From Carposina sasakii (taxonomy: Eukaryota; Arthropoda; Insecta; Lepidoptera; Carposinidae), in the NCBI GenBank assembly GCA_014607495.2, contig CP053148.1:17794001-17858000 (forward strand): 64,000 bases of DNA. Reading direction: 5' to 3'. The notes under the pieces were generated by a model that did no database searches, had not been told where the DNA came from, and saw nothing but the letters and a program-made list of their open reading frames with translations. The position numbers were made by a program, and so were the translations under genes. Positions 45,711-56,876 of this stretch are shown here, piece by piece (position 1 is the first letter of the stretch; the number at the start of each line of letters is the position of its first letter).

Positions 45711-48678
45711 ATGAATAATAACACAACTAATTGTAGTTTTAAGATATTTCATCAGAATATTAATGGTATGCTCAAGAAACAGGAAATACTTGAGCTGACA
45801 TTACAGGAACTACGTGAGCAAGGCCACGATCCGGACGTGTTATGCTTCTCAGAAACTTTCTTTAGTTCGGGCAAAGAAAGGTTCCTTAAATTAAATGGCT
45901 ACGAACTAGCTGCTTTATATTGTAGGGATAAATCTAGAGGTGGGACCTGCATCCTTGTGAAACAAAACATGTTTTTTAAGGAACTAATCAATCTAAAACG
46001 ATATGGCACGCAAAAAACATTTGAAGTGTGTGGTATAGAATGTCCGGTATACAAACTGTTAATTATTTGCGTGTACAGAACACCTTCTTCGGACCCGGAT
46101 TTATTTTTAGATAAATTAGATAAATGCCTGTATGACATAATAAAGAATATAAAAAGCAATAAAAAAATTGTCATCACTGGTGATATAAACATTAACACCT
46201 TGAAACCAAGCAAACATACAAACCATTTAAAAGAACTTTGCAATAACTATAATCTGCAAATTCACTTAAATGTTCCTACTAGAAAAATGTCATGCTTAGA
46301 CCATTTTCTAAGCAACATCAATTGTGCAATAGCTATTACACTCCCTCTTTGCCTATCGGATCACGATACGGCTCAACTTTTAAGCTTCCCGGTGCAAACA
46401 AAATACATAAGGCCAAGATCGTATTTTGGCTATAGAAAGGACTACAGCGTAGATAACGTAGCAAAATTCCAAGAATGTTTGCGTGCGTTAACATGGTCTG
46501 ATATATTCTCAGAACCTAACTTAAACGTAGCCTTTGACAATTTTCACAAATCACTATGTCTATTCTATAATTTATGCTTTCCAAAAATAAAAATAAAGAT
46601 CAATAAAAATAAAAATAATAATCATTGGATAAGTCCGGGATTAAGAAATAGTTGTCATAGAAAAAGATCTTTGCGGCATCATTACTATAAAAATAAAACA
46701 GTATCGAGCAAATGGAAATACATTAATTATTCAAAAATACTAAAAAAATGCATATGCAAATCAAAAATTATCTCTAATATGAAATTTATAAATAAAAGCA
46801 AAAATAAATGCAAAGCAACTTGGTCAGTTATAAATCATGAAATGGGTAATATGACATTACAAAATGACATATCAGAACTAAATATTAATAATAAAATTGT
46901 AAAGGATCCTGTACATATCGCTGATACTTTTAATAATTATTTTACAGAATTATCAAGTACATCCAATAATACTATTACTAATTTGACTTTGAATAATAAT
47001 TTGACATTTAATAATAATAATAATTCAACGTTGAATAATGATAGTTTGACATTAAATAATAATAATTTGACATCATCATTACAGAAAAGAACACTATCAA
47101 ATTCAATTTTTCTTATGCCTATGACAGAAGCTGAAGTTACGAAGGAAATTTTAACTTTAAACAATACCAATTCTGAAGGCTATGATGGTATAAGTACAAG
47201 AATTCTTAAACAGGTTGCATCCGAACTAAGCGGTGTTTTGACATATCTGATCAACCTATCATTCTCTACGGGAACTTTTCCAGAGGCACTAAAAAATATC
47301 AGTCGTAAAGCCTCTGTACAAAAAAGGCCAAAAAGATGATTGTACCAACTATCGCCCGATTACTCTTGTACCAATCTTGTCCAAAGTGATTGAAAAATGT
47401 ATGTATAAGAGAATTATAGATTTCTGCACAAAATATAATATAATTTCAACAAATCAATTCGGTTTTCAAAAAAACAAATCAACAACTCTAGCCATATATG
47501 CTCTTATCGAAACAGCTTTGAATCAAATCAATAAGAAAAATTTTACCACTGGACTATTCTTTGATCTGTCAAAGGCATTTGATTTTGTGGCTTTTGACAT
47601 TCTACTACAAAAATTGGAACGGATGGGCATAAGAGGGAATGCTCTAAGTTGGATATCCTCTTATCTTGCCGGCCGTCAACAAAGTGTATCTATCACTAAA
47701 GTAGTGAATAGAGAATTGGTTTCCTATTCCTCCACATTCAGAGAAAACAAATGTGGGGTTCCACAAGGAAGTGTGCTTGGACCAATATTATTTGTTTTAT
47801 ATATTAATGACATAAGTATTTTAACGAAGCATAAATGTATACTATTCGCTGATGATATTTCAATAATAGTAACATCAGACAAAAAATATAATACAATTAA
47901 TGACCACGAAACTGACATAAATAATACTATCGATAATGTAATTAAATGGCTTGAATTAAATAACCTTAAAATTAACTTAAATAAATCTAATTATATACAG
48001 TTTAATAAATCGAAACATCCACAATACAATATAAATTTAAATATCAGTAAAATAAAAGAAGCAACCAATAACAAATTTTTAGGTGTCGTCATAGATCAAA
48101 ACCTAGATTGGAAAGATCATATTAATATCTTATGCAAGAAAGTAAATCAATTTGTATATGCTCTTGGTCAGATAAGGCGCGTTACGAATAGAAAAACAGC
48201 AGTGATATCATATCACGCATACGTGGAGTCTATACTACGGTATGGCCTCCCATTATGGGGTAATAGTACAGACCACGATAAAGTATTTATTGCTCAAAAA
48301 AAATGCATCAGAGCTATATGCGGAATCGCGCCTGACGAGTCATGTGAACCATTCTTTAAAGACCTTGGCCTATTACCACTACCGTCATTGTATATATATG
48401 AAATCTGTATTTTTGTCTTTAAACACAGGAACTTATTTATGAAATCAAGTGAAGTTAATGACAGATTAAAAAGGAATCCAAGTAGATTAGTACTTAGCGT
48501 AATTCCTAAGTCAACCAAATATGGGAAAAGTTGTCTTACAATGTGTATCCGCGTCTTTAATCACCTACCAATTGACCTAAAAATGCAAAGAGAAACTCAA
48601 TTCAAGAGAAACTTGTACAAATTTCTCAATGAGAAAAATTTTTATGACATAAGTAATTTTTTTAATTGTAAATTTTGA
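45711..48678 (+). pseudogene. Retrotransposon ORF2, endonuclease-reverse transcriptase, one frameshift
   Basis: First segment (to 47339): AP-type endonuclease with QNING (15-19), SETF with E48, RGGT (76-79), YR near 124, GDININ near 155 and SDHD near 216; then an Asn-rich linker and the start of the RT. Second segment (continuing past 47339 to 48678): motif A FFDLSKAFDF, motif B GVPQGSVLGP, motif C FADD at ~47844-47855, and a C-terminal thumb region. The two frames join cleanly if one base is discounted in the A-run 47291-47296; after it, the expected RT motif 0/1 words continue in the other frame. No other stop or shift is apparent, so the copy is either very young or the extra A is a sequencing error. 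Confidence 0.85.
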
Positions 48679-48712
48679 CATCGACTTCTAAGATTATTAA
48701 ATTGTAAGCTCT

Positions 48713-49020
48713 ATATTAGTATATATGTGTATACTATATCTAATACTGGCATCTTCCGGGTTATGTTTCTAAATATAATATATAAATAATAGATTGCTAC
48801 TCCAAGGTTTGCGGTCCTATTTATTCAATTATGAATCTAAACAAAGCTGACGTTACTGGCTGACGCAAATATATACAATACGATTGGTATCTATTTGCTA
48901 AGAGATAATCATTCATAATATTTTAACTGTAGCAAATAACTCTTAGAAATATGTAATTGTGAAAACCAATAAAAACTTACAAATCTAAGAGAAACTTTCA
49001 AAGTAACCTAGTACATTTGA
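48713..49020 (+). repeat. Direct repeat, right copy (308 bp)
   Basis: Identical by eye to 43926-44233. Here it is the natural 3' UTR: it follows the ORF2 stop by 34 bp and carries the AATAAA-like signal about 50 bp before the element end. No poly-A tail is present, which agrees with CR1-type elements that end in short simple words rather than poly-A. Confidence 0.9.
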
Positions 49021-49740
49021 TATTAGACGCCATCGCTTGCTTTATGCTGTTACATAATAAATATGGAAAACAAGAATTGAAAAATAAGTTACTTAAGTAT
49101 GAGCAACTACATGTGAAGATTTAAATCCATCAGGATCTCATGAAAACAATTGAAAATAAAATTGTAAATCACAGATTGTTCGCAAGTGTCTTGTCAGACA
49201 TATTCTGCCGGTTTTCCATTGTTGTCATTAATTGACACATTGTTATTGATTTTAATTTAACGTTGAGACGCCTTCCAGAAACCGGCAGACTAACTAACTT
49301 AACTATCACCCTATAATTATTAACGGCAATACGTATCTGCAAAATCTGTATCTAAAATACCGTCGGTATAATTTGATATAAGCTGGCGGACGGACGCATT
49401 AAAATACCATCAACATAAGATAAAATATCTACTATACCTAGAGACCAAATCGTATCTAAGCAGTCATTATATAGCGTTCAGATTAAAATGTACTGCAAAT
49501 CTCAAAATTTATCAAACCGGAAAACACCAAAACTTTACGATGTTCTCGCAAGATGGTTAATGTCAGTTCTTGAATGGTATCCCGATATTTTTACATCACA
49601 TTTACAAAACTGATACAGCGTAGTCTACAACCGTAACCATAGGAAACCCGCGCGTCTCCTACCATATTCCCGAAACCCTACATCCAGGCAATCCGAAGAA
49701 AACCCCTTCAAATATCCACAGACGTCTGCACGACCACAGT
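49021..49740. other. Unique AT-rich flank of the retrotransposon
   Basis: Sequence right of the element shows no repeats recognised elsewhere in the window and no gene. Confidence 0.5.
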
Positions 49741-49749
49741 ATCACTCAC

Positions 49750-49762
49750 CTTCGCGCGCCAT
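49750..49762 (-). CDS. Possible first coding exon (ATG GCG CGC GAA G)
   Basis: The minus strand reads CAGGCATGGCGCGCGAAG followed by the donor GTGAGTG. An ATG four codons before a consensus donor, downstream of a GC-box region, is a common layout for a first coding exon. It leaves one base of a split codon, whereas the exon at 36730-37091 needs two, so they cannot be joined directly. The partner exon is unknown. Confidence 0.25.
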
Positions 49763-49990
49763 GCCTGAATGATGTCACCGGAGCACGGAAGAAGCCGTCA
49801 CCTCAGCTATTAGTCTTCACTCGGAAAAAAATAAACAAATCGATTTATAGGAAAGCAAGTCTTTTCTGACAGGAAGCTACTATAATAGTGAGAAGTCTTG
49901 TCCGGTCGAGGGAGGGGTTGGATACGCCCAGGGGCGGGGCCAGGCCTGCGCGGGATTATGGGGATGAACAGGGATGAACAGGGATGGTAG
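49763..49990 (-). promoter_or_regulatory. GC-box region upstream of the candidate first exon
   Basis: Contains GGGGCGGGGCC near 49932 (Sp1-type GC box), a TATAATAG-like word near 49881 and a tandem GGGATGAACA repeat near 49962-49985, upstream of the candidate exon when read on the minus strand. Confidence 0.3.
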
Positions 49991-52033
49991 CAGACTCCGG
50001 CCGGGTTGATAATGTCAGATATAGTGCATTTGCGCCGTTGTTTTGTTCCCGCACACGCTAGGTATTCTAATATAGAATAGTTTTATGTGTATGTAATAAG
50101 TTATGTTTATGCCAGTTTTATGATGTGTTTGTTTTTTTTTGTTATTTGGTTTGGATTCTAGTATATGCAAACTCACGATTATAAGAGTACAAATAACCAA
50201 TTTTATTCGGTGTTGTTTTGGGGCGGTCTAACCCACGGTTATGTTTCAACATACTTCTTGTTGTTTACATGCATTTCAAAGGCATATTGTATAACATGCC
50301 TTACTAAAAAAGGGGTAGGCATTTTGAATATGTACTCGTAATATGACATAAAAAAATCTTATCTAATGGCGATGGGCTGACCACCTGTCACTACTAACCG
50401 AACTTGTACATCTCAACTATACTCTTAAAATTGGTCAGAAGTGGCATCATGTGGTCCTATCGGCCCTTGGTGCTCAGCCTACCCCGTAAGGGATAAAGGC
50501 GTGATTATATGTATAAATGGCGTATTATTCAATGTGTCTTCGACGCAAATATTCCAATTTCTTATTTTTCTATCTATAGGTACATACTGATAGAGAAAAT
50601 ACAATATATCCAACCCAAGGGATTTCCCCTCTGAATTCCGGGATCTAATCCTTTATTATACCAAAACGAATAGAGATAGAATTTCTTTAACAATTTTATT
50701 ATAATTTCAAGGTATTGGCTTATATTCTTATGTCCTCTAGAAAGTTGAAGACAGCTTCCACATTGCGACTCCGACCTGTTCGGTATTGAGCTTCCTACTT
50801 CAATTTGCTGCAACACAATTTTATTTCACTTCTGCGACGATCGTTTACCATCAAGTCTACTTACTTCTTTGAGGATGAATAACGTTTTAAAGTTTAGATG
50901 AATAATGGCAAAGACAGCTGTATGACGATGACCTGAACTATAGTCATGTTTTTGGTAACCTTTTATAGCACAAACTATATAGCAAAATGGATTTTACATT
51001 GGATCAGAACGTCTTAATAGAATTATAACACGATTGCAAAATTTTAAACTTTACCTTGATTTGCTTTAATCATTTTAGCTAAAATCAAAACTGAAATTCA
51101 ATATTTGCTGCCCCCTACAGTTCCTGAAAAGATTAGGTAGAAATAAAGCTATTAAATAGGTTTTAAAGCGCACCCTCATTACAACTAAAGCTTAAGCACT
51201 TGAGAGGGGTGAAATTAGCCCTTAATGACATTTACGGGGCGGTAGGACACACCCTCTGATTATGGAGTCAATGGGCTTTAAGTAGGTACCTAGTTAATTT
51301 CATAGATAGAGTGTTACTAATAAACCATATGTTAAATTATATCCTCGTTATACATGACTTTTAACAGCAAAGTATATGGAGTATCTGTCAAATTAAACCT
51401 TGTATAGCTCATCTCATACCTAGTTTAAAGATTTTTATAAGTAAGGCCTATGGTGCTTCATCGTCTATGTATAGGTACTTATAATTTTATCACTCAGCTC
51501 GTGCTTCGGAAAGCACGTAAAACCGTTGGTCCTGCGCCTGATCTCTCTCCGGTCGTGTCGGCTTTCCGTCCCATCGGAGTATGAGAGTAACGGAATAGAG
51601 AGTAAATCTGTGTCTGCGCACACACTTTTGCACTATAATATCTCCTGCGTATCTGGCCAATTGGTCGCCTTTGTCAAAATACGGTCGGAGATCATTATCA
51701 TCATAGGTACTTATACGTTACTCATCCCACTAGTTATAGACGCGGGCCTTCACTAATTTACAGGGTTCATTTTAAAACATCAATAACCTCGCAGGACTAG
51801 ATAGCTAAAAATCATAAACAATAACATTTGTTCTACTATACTACCTATACAATAATAAATAAAAAATAAATTAGTCAGTCAGTAGTTGGTAGAAATATTT
51901 ATCCCATATCCATGGGGATTTTGGAAAATCCTCTTCTAGTGCTGAATTACCTACTACTATATCTTTAGTTGTATACTGCCTGTATCTACCTTATCTATGT
52001 AAATAAAATTATCATTGTATTATATTGTTTATT
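49991..52033. other. Spacer with one tail repeat
   Basis: Only the repeat at 50361-50513 is recognised; otherwise AT-rich sequence without supported exons. Confidence 0.5.
50361..50513 (+). repeat. 'ACCCCGTAAGGGATAAAG' tail repeat
   Basis: From 'GGCGATGGGCTGACCACCTG' through 'AAAATTGGTCAGAAGTGGCA' to 'TACCCCGTAAGGGATAAAGG' and 'CGTGATTATATGTATAAATG'. Longest copy of this family in the window together with 41348-41512. Confidence 0.75.
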
Positions 52034-52292
52034 ATCATCATCATCAGCCTATTGCAGTCCACTGCTGGACGTAGGCCTCCCACACAGCACGCCACAAGAC
52101 TGCCATGGGGGTATTTACCCATAGTCACCATGCCGTGCAGGCGGGTTGGTGACCGCAGTTTGTATTTTGGACTATGTTGTCAACACGGGAGGCGCTGCTG
52201 CCCACCTCCCGGAAACCCTTAATCGCCTCGTACGATACCCACGGGCAGATATGGGGTGGTACGAATTCTACTCTGCCGGCACCACGCGGCCA
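52034..52292 (-). repeat. RTE-tailed SINE-like repeat, full length (left of pair)
   Basis: Intact minus-strand copy starting with an (ATC)n tail and ending GCCGGCACCACGCGGCC. It is arranged head to head with the plus-strand copy at 52340-52593, 47 bp away. Confidence 0.85.
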
Positions 52293-52339
52293 ATTGTTTA
52301 TTATATATAACTAATGATTATTATTTATACTGCCGCGTT

Positions 52340-52593
52340 GCCGCGTGGTGCCGGCAGATTAAAGTTTGTGCCACCCTTGCCTGTCCACGGGTATCGTACG
52401 AGGCGGGAGGCGAGCAGCAGCGCCTACCGTGCTGACAACATAGTCGAAAGAATTAGACTGCGGTCACCAATCCGCCTGCCCAGCGTTGTGGTTGTGACTA
52501 TGGGCTAAGCTAAAACCCCCTATGGCAGTAGCCTTGTGGCGTGCTCTGGGTGAGGCCTACGTCCAGCAGTGGACTGCAATAGGCTGAAGACAA
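52340..52593 (+). repeat. RTE-tailed SINE-like repeat, full length (right of pair)
   Basis: Plus-strand copy from GCCGCGTGGTGCCGGCAGAT to GCAATAGGCTGAAGACAAG. With the left copy it makes a large inverted repeat. Confidence 0.85.
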
Positions 52594-52784
52594 GACATTT
52601 ATTCAACCTCCTCTTTTTTCTAATCTATAGCTTTTTAATAAGAGTCCACTACAGGGAATTTGATCACAAAATATAATTTTCTTTGGAGAACAGCTGTAAC
52701 TGACAAATTTACGAGTACATATTCGTTTACGGAATAATGGAAAAAATTACATTCGCTTTTTAGTCATAGTACAATGCTATAAAA

Positions 52785-52989
52785 ATTTCCTACTAAAGAA
52801 CGTGTTCTCAAACGAAATATCATATCTATTTTTCAAGATTGTATGAATATTTGTGAGATTTTTGTAAAAATTCACAAACTCACCTGGAAAGTAAATATGT
52901 GATTTCGAGTCATTAATTTTGGAATGAGGTTCTCTATTAAGGGCTATTATAATAGCGCTTAGCATACACCTTCTGTTACACCCTGTATA
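52785..52989. mobile_element. MITE-like element related to 32574-32790
   Basis: Right end 'CTTCTGTTACACCCTGTATA' and internal 'TAAATATGTGATTTCGAGTC' match the element at 32574-32790. The left terminus is decayed. Confidence 0.55.
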
Positions 52990-53204
52990 AGTGCGCACTG
53001 ATCGTTCTTACCTATTTTGTTGTTTGTTGGGGAGCATGTACAGAAACTTTCAGATTTTATAAAATAACGAAGGTCTGGCCGTGAAACCAAAACCATGTCT
53101 AAAGTTTATTGTATAAGGGGGGCGTGTCGTGGTCGTGACAGCCTAGTGGAAAATCAAGCCATACTATTTAATACTTTACTACTTTTTTTTACAATCAGCT
53201 AGGC

Positions 53205-53439
53205 AAACATCGGCCTAGGGTGGTATATGTTTGCCTAGCAAGTGCCTATTCACTCTAGCTTTGAAGAGACCAATGTTGTAGTGCTCGGGAAATACATCGA
53301 CAGGAAGTGTATTCCAAAAAAAGCCGTGGTCGTGTGGTTGTCTTGATCGTGTCATGGCCGTATCGTCTAGTGGAAAACGCCCATTGTCGCAGGCGGCTAA
53401 GGTGTACAATAATACGGCCATATTAGTTTGTAATAACAA
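53205..53439 (-). pseudogene. LINE ORF2 C-terminal remnant
   Basis: The minus frame ends '..HDHGFFWNTLPVDVFPEHYN' followed by 'IGLFKARVNRHLLGKHIPP' and continues into a CCTAGGCCGATG tail with an A-run. The pattern W-N-x-LP..VFP..Y....FK.RVN..L is the usual last block of several insect non-LTR elements. The RT core is missing. Confidence 0.6.
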
Positions 53440-55540
53440 TATTTATCTAGGTACTAATGAAATTACACAAATTATGGAGGCAATATAATTACAAAAAAAA
53501 AAAACTTAAAGTTAGAACATTTTTTACAAATAAAAGATTGCCTGCAACCCCTTCACATTTAGGCTGGCTGCATTACCCCGCTGGATGGCGAGGCTAATCC
53601 TTTGTTCTTTGCTTGAAGTTTTTTTAAAACGAATTTGTTGAGTGTCTGCAAGTCTGCACCTGTAGCATAAGCATAATATGGGGTCACACATGTCAATATC
53701 TCATTTAAATGCCAATTTAGTATTAGATACAATAAGTAAACTTATGGCGTCTAAAAAGGGAGTTAGGGAGGAGCGCTTTCGATTCAAGGTGGTAAGACAA
53801 TGCAACATCGTTTGGATGTTCATCGTTGCAACTACCAATAGCGGTTGGAATACATCACGCGACTTGACGAACGCGAGAAATTGAAGGCATTCTATTGGAG
53901 CAAACGTCTTGGTGATGAATTTACATCGATTCTATTTAGAAATAAAGTTACTTGGTCTAAGTTCCCTGGACTGAATTAATTTGACCTAAAAGAAGTTCTT
54001 TGCAGTCCCTTTTATAAACACGAAGTGCAGCTATTTATTTATCGTTGGTTATTGCAAGACCGTCATCTTTCATAATTTAGACAGAGCTTAGTTAAAATAC
54101 TTTTAGAACGTTAATTACGAATCACAGCGCAGGAGAGTTAAAAAAAAACAGAGTTACTTTCAAAGGTTTATTAAGATTAACTCAAACATATAAAAATTAC
54201 TATTAACTTAGGAATAACTTAAGTAATGACTTCGACCAATGTTAGGTACAGAGTGCCGTGGGTGTCTCCAGTTGCATTTTGGCTGTCGCCAATCGAGGTT
54301 ACACGTGTAGCTGGCATCAGCAGTTTACCCAATTCTAGGGAAATGTAATGTGTTGCACGGTGTCAGCGGTCTCCTTGATGGGTCGGAACATAACACGTTT
54401 ATGCACTCCATTAGCATTAGTGTGATGTTGATGATAGAATAGAATAGTTTTTTATTTGAATATTTTTTTTATATGTCGACTGTCGATGTTGAATTCAATA
54501 GCGGCACACAAGTCAAGACTAAATTCAGCTTATAAAATCTTCTATGTAGTAATAAAACAGCGCCCTCTTGATGTTACTTCTCGTATTGCGTGTCGCTCTG
54601 GGGTTTGAATTGTGAAGCTACGTGTTGCACACCGCCCTTAGCGAATTTTTACCCCTTCTCAGTTTTGTGATGTGGTAGAGTTGCGAACTGCTAGTCAGTG
54701 GTTTAATTGAATATTGTATGGCACCCCATGCGAATCTTTTACCCTTAATCTGTTCTGTAGTATTAAAACTAGATGTCAGCACTTACGAAGTTTACTATGT
54801 GCAAAAATAATATTTTTTTAGTGAAAAAGAAAAAAAGTGCAGATAAAATTATGTTATGTTATTCAAATTCAAATTCTTTATTTCGGACAACTAAGATCCA
54901 TGGGTTAGTTATGTTATTCCTTCCAGTCTTAAATAGGTTTTTAGATCTGTGCGCTAACTATAAATATATTAATTCTGTATTATTGCCTCACGTTTTCAAA
55001 GGGTTTTTATTTTTTAGACGTGCTAAAGTGCCATCTAGTGAACAGGAATATAATTGAGTTTAATTCTGGTTCAAACTTACGAACCACGATGAGTCTAGGA
55101 CATGAATTTACCACCTCATGCTATGCCTGCAGAAAGCTTACTACGAATTTCGTAGTTTGACTACGAAAAGTGTAGAACTCATGGATAAGAAAAGAAAGAA
55201 AACAATTTCATTATGTATTCATCCCACAGGATAAGTTGAAAGGTAAATTACTTCAGACTAGGCTCTATGTATGATTCACGTCCTCGAAGTGTCCCTAAAA
55301 TCGATATTTTATGCGTCCCTGTTATGTAACTATTTACAATAATTATGCCGGCCGGCATTTTAATTTTGACTCTTTTCAGTAGTGAACAGTTAATTATCGA
55401 ATTCGAGGTATTTTCTCCAACTTTTCTATGAGTAAAAGATACTTAGATAATTTATTTTTGTCTCCAAAGATCGTAGCGACATCTGTCGGTTTAGTGCTAC
55501 AAATGGAAAATGTAGTGATCGGATGCATTGCAAAAGAAAC
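53440..55540. other. Spacer with old LINE-tail fragments
   Basis: A GAATAGAATAGTTTTTTATT word near 54436-54456 and 'TTCAAATTCAAATTCTTTAT' near 54863 look like LINE 3' ends. No exon supported. Confidence 0.4.
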
Positions 55541-55730
55541 GGCCCCCTTATTCTAATTTGCAATAGCAAAGTCGAAGCAATGCGATAGCGAAAATTGTAC
55601 AATATTCGCCTTGAAATGTCAAAGTTCCTTTGAAATTCATTTTACGTAATACGAATTTGACACGCAATCAGCGATTTTAGTACAATTTTCGCTATAGCTT
55701 TGCTTTCGCTAGTTAGGTAATAAGGGGGCG
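55541..55730. mobile_element. MITE with CCCCCTTATT ends (190 bp)
   Basis: Left 'GGCCCCCTTATTCTAATTTG' and right 'TAGTTAGGTAATAAGGGGGC' are inverted. The inverted similarity continues to 'ATAGCGAAAATTGTAC', making arms of about 55 bp. Non-coding. Confidence 0.75.
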
Positions 55731-55778
55731 ATTTGTTTGTGGATTTTGCTATTAGAGTTTGGTACCTTTTTAGAATTC

Positions 55779-55983
55779 GATGGACGGTGGCGTAAACGGG
55801 TTCTCAAATGGAGACCACGCCCCGGCAAGCGTAGCGTTGGGCGCCCTCCGGCCAGATGGACCAATGACTTAAAGAGGACCGCTGGTAGTGACTGGATGGC
55901 AAAAACGGGAGATCGAGCCATGTGGCATACACTGGAGGCCTACGTCTAGCAGTGGACTGCAATAGGCTGTCGACGACGATGAC
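55779..55983 (+). pseudogene. RTE-type LINE tail with SINE-type 3' end
   Basis: Plus-strand frame 'GRWRKRVLKWRPRPGKRSVG' followed by 'RPPARWTNDLKRT' and '..MWHTLEAYV', the RTE C-terminus. It ends 'CAGTGGACTGCAATAGGCTG', the same 3' end as the SINE-like family. It therefore links the two families. Confidence 0.75.
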
Positions 55984-56284
55984 CTTTTTAGGCTATCTAA
56001 GACTGCTCACACTACCTGAAGATAAACTGCTAAGTTTCATCTATGATGTCCTCCAGACCATACTAATAGTCCGCTTCACTAGAATACATTACCTGCAAGT
56101 CGTGAAAGTCGACTAAGAAACTCTCGCATTCTCTTAAGCCGATAAGCTAGCAACTTGTGGCTAATCATTTACATCTGCCCCCTATGGTAACCCTCATCCA
56201 AGAACACATAGCCATATATGTATGAATAGCGGATATAGGTAGGTAGTGCTGACTCCTCTAGCATTGAGGAGTATATGGTAATCC

Positions 56285-56360
56285 TACAGACTCGGCAGCA
56301 AGTTACCTTAGTTGGCACGGATGCAGAGGTCGTGGGTTCGATTCCCATCCGGGTGAGGAA
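56285..56360 (+). repeat. tRNA-like fragment with exact B-box
   Basis: 'GGTCGTGGGTTCGATTCCCA' followed by TCCGGGTGAGGAATTTTTT: T-arm, acceptor-like end and T-run. The 5' half (D-arm) is scrambled. Related to the tRNA-like repeats near 43.2 and 43.7 kb through GCACGGA-TGC and GAGGTCGTGGGTTC. Not a functional tRNA. Confidence 0.5.
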
Positions 56361-56431
56361 TTTTTTCCATTTCTTTATTAATAAATTTACCTTAGTTGGT
56401 TCAGACCCAAAAGGTTCGTTTCTGCATCGTC

Positions 56432-56664
56432 TCGTCTTCAGCCTATTGCAATCCACTGCTGGACGTAGGCCTAATCCAGGGCACGCCACAAGACTACTGC
56501 CACAAAGGGGTTTTGATTATAAGACCACGCTAGGCAGGAGGGTTGGTGACCGCAGTGTGATTTTTGCGCTGCTGCCCGCCTCCCGGAAACCCTTAATCGC
56601 CTCGTACGATACCCACGGGTAGACATGGGGTGGTACAAACTCTACTCTACCGGCACCACGCAGC
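56432..56664 (-). repeat. RTE-tailed SINE-like repeat, near full length
   Basis: Minus-strand copy from 'CGTCTTCAGCCTATTGCAAT' to 'CGGCACCACGCAGCT' with a small internal deletion where 'GGACTATGTTGTCAACACGG' is normally found. Confidence 0.8.
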
Positions 56665-56876
56665 TATACCTATGCTATTAGTATGCTAGTACCAACTGAA
56701 GTATCCTTCTTACAAAAATGCTGCTGTCTCCAGAATTTGGTTACTCATAGAAGTAAAAGAAACGAAAAGATTACACGTTCTGTAATTCTTCAAAGCGGTT
56801 AAATACCATAAGAAAGTGATAAAAATGTGTAAAGATTACAAAGATTATATCTATAAATGTTGAAAAGATTACAAAA

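Larger units (their letters stand above)
43926..49020 (+). mobile_element. CR1-like non-LTR retrotransposon flanked by 308-bp direct repeats
   Basis: A 5.1-kb unit: direct repeat (43926-44233), ORF1 (44243-45667), a 43-bp gap, ORF2 with endonuclease and reverse transcriptase (45711-48678, one frameshift), a short 3' segment, then the second direct repeat (48713-49020). PHD plus esterase-like ORF1 and AP-endonuclease/RT ORF2 are the organisation known for CR1-group LINEs. There is no gag, protease, integrase or RNase H, so it is not an LTR retrotransposon despite the terminal repeats. A 7-bp word ATATTAG occurs at both outer edges (43926-43932 and 49020-49026). Confidence 0.85.

Noticed and set aside
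43926..49020. LTR retrotransposon or endogenous retrovirus-like element, because of the direct repeats
   Set aside because: No protease, integrase, RNase H, gag or envelope features; the enzymes are AP-endonuclease and a LINE-type RT, and the repeat lacks TG...CA ends and a primer binding site.
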